DNA of 64,000 nt from Gloeocapsopsis dulcis (GCF_032163395.1 NZ_CP119968.1:1287501-1351500), one strand, 5' to 3'. Shown: positions 46,158 through 55,997, counted from the stretch's first letter. The notes: generated by a model not told the origin, from the letters alone. Made by a program: numbers and translations.

Positions 46158-46745
46158 TCAAGGCTTAGACGAAGGTTCGAGCGCAGGAAACGTGGCGGGT
46201 ATCGGCGGTTGCGTTTGACTCGAAGATACAATACGAGAAACTAGGGCATAGCCAAGATAGGCAGGTAAAGTCATCGCGACTAAGACGGCGATCGCAGCAG
46301 CCCAACTCCAAGGTTGCCAGGAAGGACCATAATGGCTGCGATAAGGTTCGTGCTTGAGATATTCTGATTTAATAATTTCCCGTAAGGCAATTGGTCGCTT
46401 AAATCTAACGCGGCGATCGTCAAGTTTTTCTAACAAAATCCAACCCGATTCAGCTTCTTCTTGACACAATTTTTGCAGAACTTGTGAATCGCGGAATACG
46501 TTGCGGTGAGCACGGACAATTTTGAATTCCCAGCCGACTAGACGAGGATCTTTTAGTTGTTTAGCAGCACCGTTTGGCAGTGGCTCTGCTATTGTATATT
46601 CTTTGGTTTCGTACTGTGTCAAGATCTCTTCCTCCTCCTGTTGATTAGCTCCTAAATGTTGTTGCCAGCGCATCCAGCCACCAAGCGCCACAGCCTGTAA
46701 ACCCAGACTACCGACAAACAAACTGTAAAGTACGATTTCGAGCAT
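46158..46745 (-). CDS. Membrane protein of unknown function, 195 aa
   Basis: Two hydrophobic segments (residues ~3-25 and ~152-172) bracket a ~120-residue soluble part with GWEFKIVRAHRNVFRDSQVLQKLCQEEAESGWILLEKLDDRRVRFKRP. The end is proline-rich. The central part resembles cyanobacterial hypothetical proteins often found next to ribD; I know no function. It lies 52 bp downstream of ribD on the same strand, a likely operon. Confidence 0.75.
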   Translation of the reverse strand: MLEIVLYSLFVGSLGLQAVALGGWMRWQQHLGANQQEEEEILTQYETKEYTIAEPLPNGAAKQLKDPRLVGWEFKIVRAHRNVFRDSQVLQKLCQEEAESGWILLEKLDDRRVRFKRPIALREIIKSEYLKHEPYRSHYGPSWQPWSWAAAIAVLVAMTLPAYLGYALVSRIVSSSQTQPPIPATFPALEPSSKP

Positions 46746-46797
46746 ATTGAATGTCTATTATGGCAATTAAGGGGAAGATTGCTGCATCAAAAAGTTA

Positions 46798-47928
46798 CTA
46801 TTTTTGAGGTAGATAACCTTCAACTAGGCAGTCTGAATCTATAGTTTGCCAGCGCACTCGTTCGAGAGCAAGTGCTTGAGTCATATTTGTCAAGCCCAAG
46901 TCACCAATCGGTGATGGAGCGTTACTTCCACCAATGATTTTAGGCGCAATGAATGCCAGAATTTTTTGTACCATTCCTTCAGCGATCGCCTGTGCGGCCA
47001 ATGTTCCGCCACATTCCCATAACACTGCTGAAAAACCTCGCTCGTATAAGTGTGCCATTGCATGAGTTGGTGTTAGCGATGGCAATTCTATCACCTCAAC
47101 GTTTTTTTGCCATAGTAGCTGTTGAAATTTCGGATTTGCACCTTTTTGTGTTATGACCAGTGTGGGAAATTCTGCTGTTTGCCATAAATAAGCTTCAGTA
47201 GGTAAATCAAGAGTGCGACTCATAACTACTCGCAAGGGGTTGTGTGCCTCTGCCTGCCGACTAGTTAACCTGGGATTATCTTTTCGCACTGTATTCCCAC
47301 CAACAATTACTGCATCACACGCTACTCGGAGCTGATGAACTAAGTTTCGGGCACTTTGGCTACTAATCCAAGCACTATGACCGCTACTTGTCGCAATTTT
47401 GCCATCCAGCGTCATTGCATACTTTAAAATACCAAACGGTCGTTGATAGAGAATGCGATGCACAAAACCTTCATTGAGTTGACGGCAATCTTCTTCTTCA
47501 ACACCGACAACAACTTCTATCCCAGCATTACGCAACCTTGCAATTCCACCTCCAGCAACAAGTGGGTTCGGATCAACCATTCCTACCACAACTTTTGCTA
47601 CTCCTGCCGCAATTAAAGCCTCTGAACATGGGGGCGTACGTCCATAGTGATTGCAAGGCTCTAAATTGACGTATACAGTAGCACCACGTGCGCGATCGCC
47701 TGCAGCTCGAAGGGCAAAAACTTCAGCATGAGGTTGACCTGCACCTGGATGAAATCCTTCACCAACGACTTCTCCTGCTTGAACAATCACAGAACCTACC
47801 AATGGATTTGGTGCAGTGCGCCCTAAAGCACGACGCGCTAGCTGCAAACATCGCTGCATCATCGCTCGATCGAAGTCGGTAATAGCGGTTCCTTCTGGTT
47901 GTAAATCTGCTTGGGAGAATGATTTCAC
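46798..47928 (-). CDS. ribD: Bifunctional riboflavin biosynthesis deaminase/reductase RibD
   Basis: The N-terminal deaminase domain has HAE zinc/catalytic residues (GQPHAEVFALRAAG) and PCNHYGRTPPCSEAL. The C-terminal reductase domain has KYAMTLDGKIAT, DAVIVGGNTVRKDNPRLT and WECGGTLAAQAI. It performs the second and third steps of riboflavin synthesis from GTP. Length 376 is normal. The gene lies 112 bp downstream of mreD on the same strand. Confidence 0.95.
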   Translation of the reverse strand: MKSFSQADLQPEGTAITDFDRAMMQRCLQLARRALGRTAPNPLVGSVIVQAGEVVGEGFHPGAGQPHAEVFALRAAGDRARGATVYVNLEPCNHYGRTPPCSEALIAAGVAKVVVGMVDPNPLVAGGGIARLRNAGIEVVVGVEEEDCRQLNEGFVHRILYQRPFGILKYAMTLDGKIATSSGHSAWISSQSARNLVHQLRVACDAVIVGGNTVRKDNPRLTSRQAEAHNPLRVVMSRTLDLPTEAYLWQTAEFPTLVITQKGANPKFQQLLWQKNVEVIELPSLTPTHAMAHLYERGFSAVLWECGGTLAAQAIAEGMVQKILAFIAPKIIGGSNAPSPIGDLGLTNMTQALALERVRWQTIDSDCLVEGYLPQK

Positions 47929-48040
47929 CTCTAAGTTATTTTCCTCTCGAATAGTGCTTGCAGTAATTTAATTAAATCGCACGAGAAAATATTCAGGATT
48001 CTGGGCTGATCTTATAAAAAACCAGGGACTTTGCTCTAAA

Positions 48041-48604
48041 TTAATCTTTCATTTTTTTCCACCAGCGGTTTAGGGGGTAGTATACCACTGGTGCCCATAA
48101 ACTACTCACAATTGCAGAAGCTAAGGCAATACGCTGGTAGTACGTCCAAATTTCGCCAAAATTGCTGGTTGTCGCGGTATATTTCCCTGAGATCGCAGCA
48201 CTCCAAATGCTAATTTGGGCTGCCATCATTACTTCGGCTAATGCTGCCATGCCAAAGACAATCAAAGCAACTGAAATAAAGTCTTCCTGAAGATAGCGTT
48301 GCTTATGGAGGCGAGCTGTCATGATTCCTACTAAAGCGAAACTAAGAGTGTGTGAGGGAACGGGTGCTGTCATGCCATCTTGCAGTAAACCAACAATAAC
48401 TCCAGCGATCGCGCCTTGAACGGCTGTCCGCTTGATACTCCAAGCAACGACCCAAATTAATAGCCAATTGGGAGCAATACCAGCTAATTCCATCCCAGGT
48501 AAGCGCATTGGTAGTAGTAGCAAGCACAACAAAACTGAGCTGACAGTAACAAGCCAGTTCATCATCTGACGTTTGTACAAATACCTGAGAGAAATACGGT
48601 TCAA
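48041..48604 (-). CDS. mreD: Rod shape-determining protein MreD
   Basis: Small integral membrane protein with about five hydrophobic segments and the MreD-type PNWLLIWVVAWSIKRTAVQGAIAGVIVGLLQDGM segment. It sits in the expected third position after mreB and mreC. It forms part of the elongation complex guiding peptidoglycan synthesis. The start could be ATG 48604 or an internal MMNWL codon pair at ~48565. A repeat-bearing gap separates it from mreC. Confidence 0.9.
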   Translation of the reverse strand: MNRISLRYLYKRQMMNWLVTVSSVLLCLLLLPMRLPGMELAGIAPNWLLIWVVAWSIKRTAVQGAIAGVIVGLLQDGMTAPVPSHTLSFALVGIMTARLHKQRYLQEDFISVALIVFGMAALAEVMMAAQISIWSAAISGKYTATTSNFGEIWTYYQRIALASAIVSSLWAPVVYYPLNRWWKKMKD

Positions 48605-48679
48605 GGTTTTGATTCTCCTTGGGGCAGATTAGGAGGCTGGGGGGGGAACGGGGAGTCGTGAAGTGTTGAGCTTAAGAGA

Positions 48680-48754
48680 GTTATGAGTTTTGAGTGTTGA
48701 GTTATGAGTTAAGAAAATTCTTTTAATGATTGCCTCCGGCACGCTTACGCGAAC
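48680..48754. repeat. Dispersed repeat, copy 2 (TGAGTTA tracts plus GCCTCCGGCACGC core)
   Basis: Shares the module order of 17326-17396: GAGTGTTGAGTTATGAGTT, AAGAAAATTCT, AATG, then GCCTCCGGCACGC and GCGAAC. It is followed by AAATTCAAAATTCAAAAC iterations. It splits the mreC-mreD intergenic space. Confidence 0.7.
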
Positions 48755-48793
48755 AAAACTCAAAATTCAAAATTCAAAACTATTTAGTAGTCC

Positions 48794-49549
48794 CTATTTT
48801 AGTGAAACGACGACCCATTCTAGATAAGGCATTGGTGCAGAAAGGGCAATTATCGCTTCTGGAGCCGGACTTTTTTTGAGGTTGATCGATTCGACAATTC
48901 CTACAGGTATACCTGCGGGAAAAAGCTGGCTGTATGGTGAGGTTGCGATCGCATCTCCTGGACGCACGTCGGGAACTTTATCAAAAAACTGCATCACAGC
49001 ATAATTCGCAGATTGCCCGCGCAAGAACCCCATAAAGCGGCTGCGGCTAATTGTGACACCCAATTGACTTGTCGGATCGCTAATGAGCAATACGCGGCTT
49101 GTATGAGGCGAGACACTGGTAACTTTGCCAACTAGCCCACCAGGAGCAGTTACAATATCACCAACTTGAATTCCTGCTTGACTTCCGCGCCCTAAAGTGA
49201 TTTGTTGCCACCACTGATCTGCACTGCGATCAATAACTGGGGCAGCGATCGCTTGCTGCGGTGAATTTTTTGTGTTGCTATTGCTCTGATTGACATATCC
49301 CAACAACTCTTCAAGCTGGTTGTTTTTATTTTCTAGTTCTACTATACGTGTTTCCAGTTCTTGGACTCTGGCATCGTATAGTTGCGGGGCTTGATTGGGA
49401 CTAGACTGAAAGGGACGTGTCAATAGGTGATAAACTTCAAAAACAATGGCTCCCTGGGTCTGCCGAATTGCCCAGGCAGTACCGAAAGACAAACTTACCA
49501 GTACCAATGTTAAAGCATAGCGCTCCCACCAGCGACGAATGATGTACAT
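48794..49549 (-). CDS. mreC: Rod shape-determining protein MreC
   Basis: One N-terminal membrane helix (residues ~11-28), a coiled coil at ~60-88 (VQELETRIVELENKNNQLEELLG), then the beta-rich MreC domain with VIDRSADQWWQQITLGRGSQAGIQVGDIV and SRVLLISDPTSQLGV. It is a periplasmic scaffold of the elongation machinery. It lies 246 bp after mreB with no terminator seen, so co-transcription is likely. Confidence 0.95.
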   Translation of the reverse strand: MYIIRRWWERYALTLVLVSLSFGTAWAIRQTQGAIVFEVYHLLTRPFQSSPNQAPQLYDARVQELETRIVELENKNNQLEELLGYVNQSNSNTKNSPQQAIAAPVIDRSADQWWQQITLGRGSQAGIQVGDIVTAPGGLVGKVTSVSPHTSRVLLISDPTSQLGVTISRSRFMGFLRGQSANYAVMQFFDKVPDVRPGDAIATSPYSQLFPAGIPVGIVESINLKKSPAPEAIIALSAPMPYLEWVVVSLK

Positions 49550-49795
49550 AGTTTTTGCAGTCAGCTTTCTAGCTTGTGATTCAGTTGTATAGGAGAGGTC
49601 AGAGGACGCGCTTTCTGTTATATCCTTAATAGTGGCTACTGTGTAGGCTTTGCTAAAGAAGAAGTCGAGACTCAGGAATCAAGGGTTAGGATCATAAGAA
49701 AATCCAGACTCCTAGTGTCTCTTCAAAAAAATTGCTCTGGACTTTTCCCAAAGCTTCAAATCAGGGAAATTCTCTGAACTCTGACCCCTTTTAAT

Positions 49796-50845
49796 TTAGA
49801 TCGTACGCGATCGCGCACTGAATACAGGTTCCATTTGTTTAAATTTTTCTAAAACGTGACCTGTGCCTAAAACAACACAGCTTAAGGGATCAGCTGCAAT
49901 ATGAGTCGCAATACCTGTTTCGTGGCTAATTAACGTATCTAGCCCTTTGAGTAAAGCACCACCACCGGCAAGGACAATTCCGCGATCGACAATATCAGCA
50001 GCAAGTTCTGGAGGTGTTCGTTCGAGCGTCCGCTTCACTGCTTCAATAATTTTAGACAATGGTTCTAACATACTTTCGCGAATTTCGGGTTCTTTGATTG
50101 TCACAGTGCGTGGTAAACCCGATAGCAAGTGCAATCCACGTACCTCCATCACATTTTCTTCGTCATTACGCATGGGATACGCTGAACCGATCCGAATTTT
50201 GATTTCTTCAGCAGTACGTTCGCCAATGACCAAGTTGTAGATTTTCTTCATATACTGCACGATTGCTTCGCTGAGTTCATCACCAGCAACTCGTACCGAT
50301 TCGCTCACGACTGTGCCAAAAAGACTCAACACCGCAACTTCAGTTGTTCCCCCACCAATATCGATAATCATGTTACCAACCGCTTCTGTAACAGGAATTC
50401 CAGCACCAATCGCAGCTGCTACAGGTTCTTCAATCAAAAACACATCTCTAGCACCAGCTTGAGTTGCTGCATCCATGAGTGCGCGTCTTTCTACACCTGT
50501 GACACCTGTAGGCATTCCAATTACCATCCGAGGGGAAACAATGCGACCTTCGTGTACGCGTTGGATAAAATGCTTCAACATCAGTTCAGCCGTATCAAAA
50601 TCGGCAATCACACCGTCGCGTAAAGGGCGCGTTACAATGACATTTCCAGGTGTACGACCCATCATGCGTTTAGCTTCTTCGCCTACTGCTGGTGGCATTT
50701 TGCCATTTTTGTCAATCGCGATTACAGAAGGCTCTTGTAAGACAATGCCTTTACCAGAAACGTATACCAGGGTATTGGCAGTACCGAGGTCTATACCCAT
50801 GTCTTTTGATAATGAAAACCGATTAAAAAAACCTAGAAAAGCCAC
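49796..50845 (-). CDS. mreB: Rod shape-determining actin-like ATPase MreB
   Basis: Actin-fold protein of 349 residues from the chosen GTG start (MAFLGFFNRFSLSKDMGIDLGTANTLVYV). An ATG 16 codons upstream gives a non-family extension, and the GTG has a GGGAGTGAAAGG site. Phosphate loops GIDLGTANT and IDIGGGTTEVAVLS, and the adenosine motif GIVLAGGGALL, are intact. MreB filaments guide side-wall synthesis. First gene of mreBCD. Confidence 0.96.
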   Translation of the reverse strand: MAFLGFFNRFSLSKDMGIDLGTANTLVYVSGKGIVLQEPSVIAIDKNGKMPPAVGEEAKRMMGRTPGNVIVTRPLRDGVIADFDTAELMLKHFIQRVHEGRIVSPRMVIGMPTGVTGVERRALMDAATQAGARDVFLIEEPVAAAIGAGIPVTEAVGNMIIDIGGGTTEVAVLSLFGTVVSESVRVAGDELSEAIVQYMKKIYNLVIGERTAEEIKIRIGSAYPMRNDEENVMEVRGLHLLSGLPRTVTIKEPEIRESMLEPLSKIIEAVKRTLERTPPELAADIVDRGIVLAGGGALLKGLDTLISHETGIATHIAADPLSCVVLGTGHVLEKFKQMEPVFSARSRTI

Positions 50846-50977
50846 GCCTTTCACTCCCCAACATGCAATAAATTTTGGTACAGCAGACGTCACAATCTCT
50901 CGTGCAGGATTGTATTATGTCTGGTGTTCTGAGTCTAGTCGAAACAAGTTTTTTTGTCTGTATAAAATATTAGATTA

Positions 50978-52864
50978 TTAGCTGCTGACAGCGGAATGTG
51001 AGGAAGGGCGTGTCCGAGTTCGGTCGCGATTTCCTGTAGGAATTGAAGCAATCAGCGATCGCGTATATGCTTCTTTAGGATCGCGATAAATTTCTTCAGC
51101 AGCACCTTCTTCAACAATTTGTCCGCGATTCATGACTAAGATGCGATCGCTCATAAACTTGACGACACTCAAGTCGTGTGAAATAAAAATATAGGTAAGA
51201 TTAAACTCGGCTTGCAGTTCTTTCAACAAATTCAAGACTTGTGCTTGTACCGAGACATCCAACGATGAGACCGATTCATCACAAATAATAAACTTGGGAT
51301 TAAGCGCAAGTGCCCTAGCAATACAAATGCGTTGACGTTGACCGCCAGAAAATTGATGTGGGTAGCGGTTCATTTGTTTAGGATCAATTCCGACACGGTC
51401 TAATAAATAAGCAGCGCGATCGCGGCGTTGACGAGATGATTGACTTGCGGCATGAATCACGAGTGGTTCCATCACCGCATCACCAATTTTCATGCGTGGA
51501 TCGAGCGAACTAAAGGGATTTTGAAAAATAATTTGCATTTCCCGCCGGAGTTGTTGCAAAGGATGTCCTTTCAGGTTTGTCACATCGCGTCCTTCAAAGA
51601 AAACTTGCCCGCCAATAGCTTCAACAAGTCGTAACAAAGTACGACCAAGCGTTGTTTTACCACAGCCAGACTCGCCTACTAATCCTAAAGTCTCACCAGG
51701 GTACACAGCAAAAGAAACGCCATTCACAGCGAGAAAGTAGCGTTTAGTTCGACCAAAGACGCCACGGATGGGAAAGCCCACTTGCAAATTCTGAACTTGG
51801 AGGAGTGGTGATTGTTGTTGTAAGGTTGCCAGGCGTTGTGCTAAGGCTTCGGAACTGACTTGTGGTGGATAAGTGGGTTCTTTGGCTTGAATGTCAACTT
51901 CACCGGCGCGAGTTAATCCCACACTCATGAAATCTGAAACCGTTAGGAGATACTGCGATCGCTTCTCTAAACTCGGACGACACGCGAGCAAACCTTTGGT
52001 GTATGGGTGTTGAGGGTGTGTAAAAATTTGCTCAGCTGAACCATACTCAACAATTTTGCCTTGGTACATCACTGCAACTGAGTCGGCAATTTCGGCGATA
52101 ATTCCCAAGTCGTGAGTAATAAACATCATCGACATCTGACGGCGATCGCGTAATTCCCTAAGCAAGTCCAAAATTGTCGCTTGCACTGTGACATCCAAAG
52201 CGGTTGTTGGTTCGTCTGCAATCAATAATGCAGGGTCACAAGAAATTGCCATCGCGATCATCACGCGCTGTAGTTGACCGCCAGAAAGTTCGTGAGGATA
52301 GCGATCGAGAATTGCCTGTTTTTGCTGCTGAACGAACAACTCGCGCTGGCGCTGATCAAGACGATGACCTTGCTTTGTATTAGCGTACTGCTGACGTAAC
52401 TCGTCATCACTCGGCAATAATTTGACTTCTTGTAAACCTGCGATCGCTTGTCTTGTTGCTTCTTTTTGGGAAATATTTTGATGTTGCCGCAGTGCTTCTG
52501 TCAACTGAAACCCAATTGTATAAACAGGGTTAAGCGAACTCATCGGTTCTTGAAAAATCATGGCAATTTGCCCGCCTCGGTATTGTTGCATGCGTTCGGG
52601 CGGAAGTTCTAATAAATTGATTGGTTCACTACCATGATTGCGATCGCGAAACCAAACTTCACCACCTGTAATCATGCCTGGCGACGGAATCAACCTCATG
52701 ACAGCTAAAGATGTTACAGATTTACCTGAACCCGACTCCCCCACAATTCCTAGTGTTTGACCGCGTTGTACCTGAAACGAAATTCCGTCAACAGCTTTAA
52801 CTTGCTTTTCATCACCCAAAAATTCAATATGCAGATTCCGAACATCCAAGACATCATTACTCAT
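50978..52864 (-). CDS. Fused dipeptide/oligopeptide ABC transporter ATPase (DppD-DppF type)
   Basis: Two complete ABC domains in one 628-residue chain. The first has Walker A GESGSGKS, signature LSGGQLQRV and Walker B LLIADEPTTALD. The second has GESGCGKT, FSGGQRQRICIARAL and FIICDESVSSLD. The extra C-terminal motif of each half is of the oligopeptide/nickel type. It energises a peptide-type importer whose permeases are not in the window. This YejF/GsiA-like fusion is widespread. It ends 84 bp upstream of the chosen mreB start. Confidence 0.94.
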   Translation of the reverse strand: MSNDVLDVRNLHIEFLGDEKQVKAVDGISFQVQRGQTLGIVGESGSGKSVTSLAVMRLIPSPGMITGGEVWFRDRNHGSEPINLLELPPERMQQYRGGQIAMIFQEPMSSLNPVYTIGFQLTEALRQHQNISQKEATRQAIAGLQEVKLLPSDDELRQQYANTKQGHRLDQRQRELFVQQQKQAILDRYPHELSGGQLQRVMIAMAISCDPALLIADEPTTALDVTVQATILDLLRELRDRRQMSMMFITHDLGIIAEIADSVAVMYQGKIVEYGSAEQIFTHPQHPYTKGLLACRPSLEKRSQYLLTVSDFMSVGLTRAGEVDIQAKEPTYPPQVSSEALAQRLATLQQQSPLLQVQNLQVGFPIRGVFGRTKRYFLAVNGVSFAVYPGETLGLVGESGCGKTTLGRTLLRLVEAIGGQVFFEGRDVTNLKGHPLQQLRREMQIIFQNPFSSLDPRMKIGDAVMEPLVIHAASQSSRQRRDRAAYLLDRVGIDPKQMNRYPHQFSGGQRQRICIARALALNPKFIICDESVSSLDVSVQAQVLNLLKELQAEFNLTYIFISHDLSVVKFMSDRILVMNRGQIVEEGAAEEIYRDPKEAYTRSLIASIPTGNRDRTRTRPSSHSAVSS

Positions 52865-52942
52865 AAGATTTACTATGGGAGATTAATTAAAAATTAACTG
52901 GATCTTAACAGGGGTGAGTGAACCGAAGAGAATATACATTTC

Positions 52943-54181
52943 TCAAAGACTAAGAAAATGACCGACGAGATAAAGCGAACCACACAGCACAATGAGACGA
53001 GACGGTGCAGCGATCGCAGATGTTATTGCAGATTCTACATCTATATAAGTAAAACACTCTGATAATTTAGGACAGATTTTTTGGGCAAGTAGTGCCAGTT
53101 GTTCTGGATTGGCTGAACTATGATCGGGAACAGGAACTAAAAACAAACGATCATGCGATCGCAACAAAGCTTCAAAAATCTCTTGATGATCCTTCGTCGA
53201 AAGCATTCCCATTACCCACGTCACCGAATCAACATTAAGACTATCCACAAATTGCCGTAATGCTTGAGCCGCAGCCGGATTATGTGCCCCATCAATTAAT
53301 AACTCACGACCCCGCCAAGTGTACCATTGCAACCGCCCCGACCACTGCGTTTTTGCCATTCCCTGTACAATTGCTTCTGATGATATCTGCCAACCTTTTT
53401 TTTGTAAGATTTGTAGAGCGGCGATCGCCAACGCCGAATTGACCAACTGAAACTCTCCCAACAATGGCAAAGGATACTTAATCCCCTCATATTCTGCCCA
53501 TCTCTGCATCTGTGTAATTCGTATCTCCGAACTCTCCACCCACACATCTGCACACCCCAATTCCTGAATCCTCTTTTGTACTACCACTTTCGCCTCAAGT
53601 GGCAAAGGTCCCACTACTGCCGCACATCCAGGCTTTAAAATCCCTGCTTTTTCCCGCGCAATATCTGCCAAAGTAGGACCTAACTGTTGCCAATGTTCTC
53701 GACTAATGGAAGTAATAATACTGACAAGTGGCATTGGGCAAACATTAGTCGCATCCAAACGCCCTCCTAATCCTACCTCTACCACTGCAACATCGACCTG
53801 CTGCTGTGCAAAATACAACCAAGCCGCTGCTGTAAAAACTTCAAACTGCGTCGGTGACTCCTGTCGTAAAGCGATCGCCTGCTGTACTTGCAGCAATAAT
53901 TTTACTAGCTTCTCCTGAGTAATGGGTTTTTCATTAATACAAATACGTTCAGTCCAATCAATTAGATGGGGCGAGGTGTAACGCCCCACACAATAACCAG
54001 CTTGAGTCAACACTGAGGATAAGTAAGCACACACCGATCCTTTGCCATTCGTTCCAGCAACATGAATTATAGGTACTCGCTGCTGAGGATGACCCAAGTT
54101 TGCCAATAATTGCTCAATGCGTTCTAATCCTAGGTGGACGCCAAAGCGTTGAAAAGGTTGTAAAAGAGAATCAATGTCCAC
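52943..54181 (-). CDS. folC: Folylpolyglutamate synthase / dihydrofolate synthase
   Basis: Mur-ligase-family enzyme of 412 residues. It has the ATP loop HVAGTNGKGSVCAYL near residue 40, GRYTSPHLIDWTERI, VEVGLGGRLDATNV, and the C-terminal domain with LLIDGAHNPAAAQALRQF. It adds glutamate to dihydropteroate and folates. It is transcribed toward the ABC ATPase gene on the same strand. Confidence 0.95.
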   Translation of the reverse strand: MDIDSLLQPFQRFGVHLGLERIEQLLANLGHPQQRVPIIHVAGTNGKGSVCAYLSSVLTQAGYCVGRYTSPHLIDWTERICINEKPITQEKLVKLLLQVQQAIALRQESPTQFEVFTAAAWLYFAQQQVDVAVVEVGLGGRLDATNVCPMPLVSIITSISREHWQQLGPTLADIAREKAGILKPGCAAVVGPLPLEAKVVVQKRIQELGCADVWVESSEIRITQMQRWAEYEGIKYPLPLLGEFQLVNSALAIAALQILQKKGWQISSEAIVQGMAKTQWSGRLQWYTWRGRELLIDGAHNPAAAQALRQFVDSLNVDSVTWVMGMLSTKDHQEIFEALLRSHDRLFLVPVPDHSSANPEQLALLAQKICPKLSECFTYIDVESAITSAIAAPSRLIVLCGSLYLVGHFLSL

Positions 54182-54343
54182 TGTTTTAACGACTAGCTCC
54201 CAGCTTTCAACTTCATTTTAAATACAGCAATGAAACTGTTTTAATCCTGACCCCTGACCTCTGCTATACACTGTACTGAGGAGTATATAATTTGTAGTAT
54301 GAAGTCCACGCCTTTTGGTTACTGGCGCTAGCAAAAATTAATT

Positions 54344-55258
54344 ATGTCAGCACTTACTCAAACCCCAGCTACTCACTCCACTGCTGCGGGGCAAAATATT
54401 GGCGGCACTGTGCAAAAATATGAATGGACATGGCAAGAACAAACCTTTACCGTCGTTTATGAAACAAGAGGTGAAGGCTCTCCCGTATTACTTTTGCCAG
54501 CGTTTAGTACCGTCTCTACACGGGCAGAAATGCGAGGTTTAGCAGAAAAACTGGCAATTCAGTATCAGGTAGTCGCCCTCGATTGGTTAGGATTTGGGCA
54601 ATCCGATCGCCCTCCTTTAGATTACCAACCCGCAATTTATCAGCAGTTGCTGCAAGATTTTGTCCGAGATACGTTTTCTCATCCTATTGCAGTCGTTGCG
54701 GCGGGTCACGCCGCCGGTTATGTGATGCAGTTAGCCCAACAGCCTGATGTTTGGTCGCGCATTGTTTTAGTTGCACCGACTTGGCGCGGTCCTTTTACAG
54801 TGATGGGAGCAAGTAAACCTGTGGCAGGAATGGTACGAGAGTTAGTGCGATCGCCACTCCTCGGTCAAGCACTTTACCAAGCCAATACAACTCCGGCATT
54901 TCTCCGCTTGATGTACGGTAGGCACGTTTATGTAGACAAAGCCCGCTTAACACCAGAGTTTATCAATCAAAAGCGACAAATTACCCAGCAGCCAGGAGCC
55001 AGATTTGCGCCAGCAGCATTTGTAACTGGGAGACTCGATCCTGTCACGAGTCGTGCTGATTTCTTGCAACTATTTCAAGTTTCGCTTCCTGTCATGGTGA
55101 TTATTGGTAGCCAAGCACCACCGTCATCAACTGCTGAAATGGAAGCTATCGCCGCAATTCCTGGAATTCAAACACAAACACTTCCAGGGACTTTAGGCTT
55201 ACACGAAGAATACGCAACAGAAGTTGCACAGGTAGTTTTACCGTTTTTGAATTCTTAG
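54344..55258 (+). CDS. Alpha/beta-hydrolase-fold protein lacking the nucleophile Ser
   Basis: 304-residue alpha/beta hydrolase: YETRGEGSPVLLLPAF (oxyanion region), YQVVALDWLGFGQSDRP, and a nucleophile elbow that reads AAGHAAGY. In active members the elbow is GxSxG; here the serine position is alanine. The acid (TGRLDPVT) and base (GLHEEY) positions remain. It could be a non-hydrolytic member or use another mechanism. It lies 20 bp before the DUF2237 gene and probably shares its transcript. Confidence 0.87.
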   Translation: MSALTQTPATHSTAAGQNIGGTVQKYEWTWQEQTFTVVYETRGEGSPVLLLPAFSTVSTRAEMRGLAEKLAIQYQVVALDWLGFGQSDRPPLDYQPAIYQQLLQDFVRDTFSHPIAVVAAGHAAGYVMQLAQQPDVWSRIVLVAPTWRGPFTVMGASKPVAGMVRELVRSPLLGQALYQANTTPAFLRLMYGRHVYVDKARLTPEFINQKRQITQQPGARFAPAAFVTGRLDPVTSRADFLQLFQVSLPVMVIIGSQAPPSSTAEMEAIAAIPGIQTQTLPGTLGLHEEYATEVAQVVLPFLNS

Positions 55259-55278
55259 TCAGAGGGAGCTAAATATAG

Positions 55279-55644
55279 GTGAGTCGAAACGTATTTGGAG
55301 AAGAATTAGCAACTTGTTGTACCTCTCCTATGACAGGATTTTATCGTAATGGGGTATGCGAAACAGGTCCGCAAGACAGTGGAACCCACGTTGTTTGCGC
55401 TCAAGTCACAGAGGAGTTTTTGACGTTTACTCATTCTAGAGGTAACGATCTCAGTACACCCAGACCAATGTTTAATTTTCCTGGACTTAAACCAGGCGAT
55501 CGCTGGTGTCTTTGTGCCTCGCGTTGGAAAGAAGCGTTTGATGCTGGTGTTGCCCCTCCTGTGCTTTTATCTGCAACGCATGAAGCCGTCTTGAAGTTTG
55601 TTTCTCTACAAGACCTCAAACATCACGCCTTGGATCTCGACTAG
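55279..55644 (+). CDS. DUF2237 family protein, 121 aa
   Basis: Cysteine-rich small protein typical of DUF2237. It shows NVFGEELATCCTSPMTGFYRNGVCETGPQDSGTHVVCAQVT, FLTFTHSRGNDLSTPRPMFNFPGLKPGDRWCLC and a final SLQDLKHHALD. Function is unknown; the invariant Cys, Asp and His suggest metal or redox chemistry. Start is GTG. It is the second gene of a pair with the alpha/beta hydrolase. Confidence 0.88.
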   Translation: MSRNVFGEELATCCTSPMTGFYRNGVCETGPQDSGTHVVCAQVTEEFLTFTHSRGNDLSTPRPMFNFPGLKPGDRWCLCASRWKEAFDAGVAPPVLLSATHEAVLKFVSLQDLKHHALDLD

Positions 55645-55763
55645 CTTTATTATTCCTAAACCCTCATAATTCTATAGGGTCATACTCTTTTGGGTAGATG
55701 AACTGCTGTTTAGTTGTCAGTACAACTTTAGGTAGCAATGTCTTAGGAGGGTGTATATAGACC

Positions 55764-55997
55764 ATGGCAGACAACGGAAATAACGCACCGTTAAGTAACC
55801 TGGAGTACGATCTACTGACAGCGTTACAGAATAAAGCCGAAGCTGTTAAAGCTTACGACACTTACATTCAAGATGCCCAACAGATGCAATCACAGCCTTG
55901 TGTTGAACTATTCCAAAAGCTGCGTCAAGCAGACATAGATCAAGCACAAGAGATCCGCCAACATCTGCAAGAAGTCATGCAAAAAGGCAAGATGTAA
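55764..55997 (+). CDS. Hypothetical helical protein, 77 aa
   Basis: I do not recognise a named family. The sequence LSNLEYDLLTALQNKAEAVKAYDTYIQDAQ and DIDQAQEIRQHLQEVMQKGK indicates a soluble two- or three-helix protein, of the sort often seen uncharacterised in cyanobacteria. The ATG is preceded by TTAGGAGGGTG. A clear intrinsic terminator lies downstream at 56085-56113. Confidence 0.78.
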   Translation: MADNGNNAPLSNLEYDLLTALQNKAEAVKAYDTYIQDAQQMQSQPCVELFQKLRQADIDQAQEIRQHLQEVMQKGKM

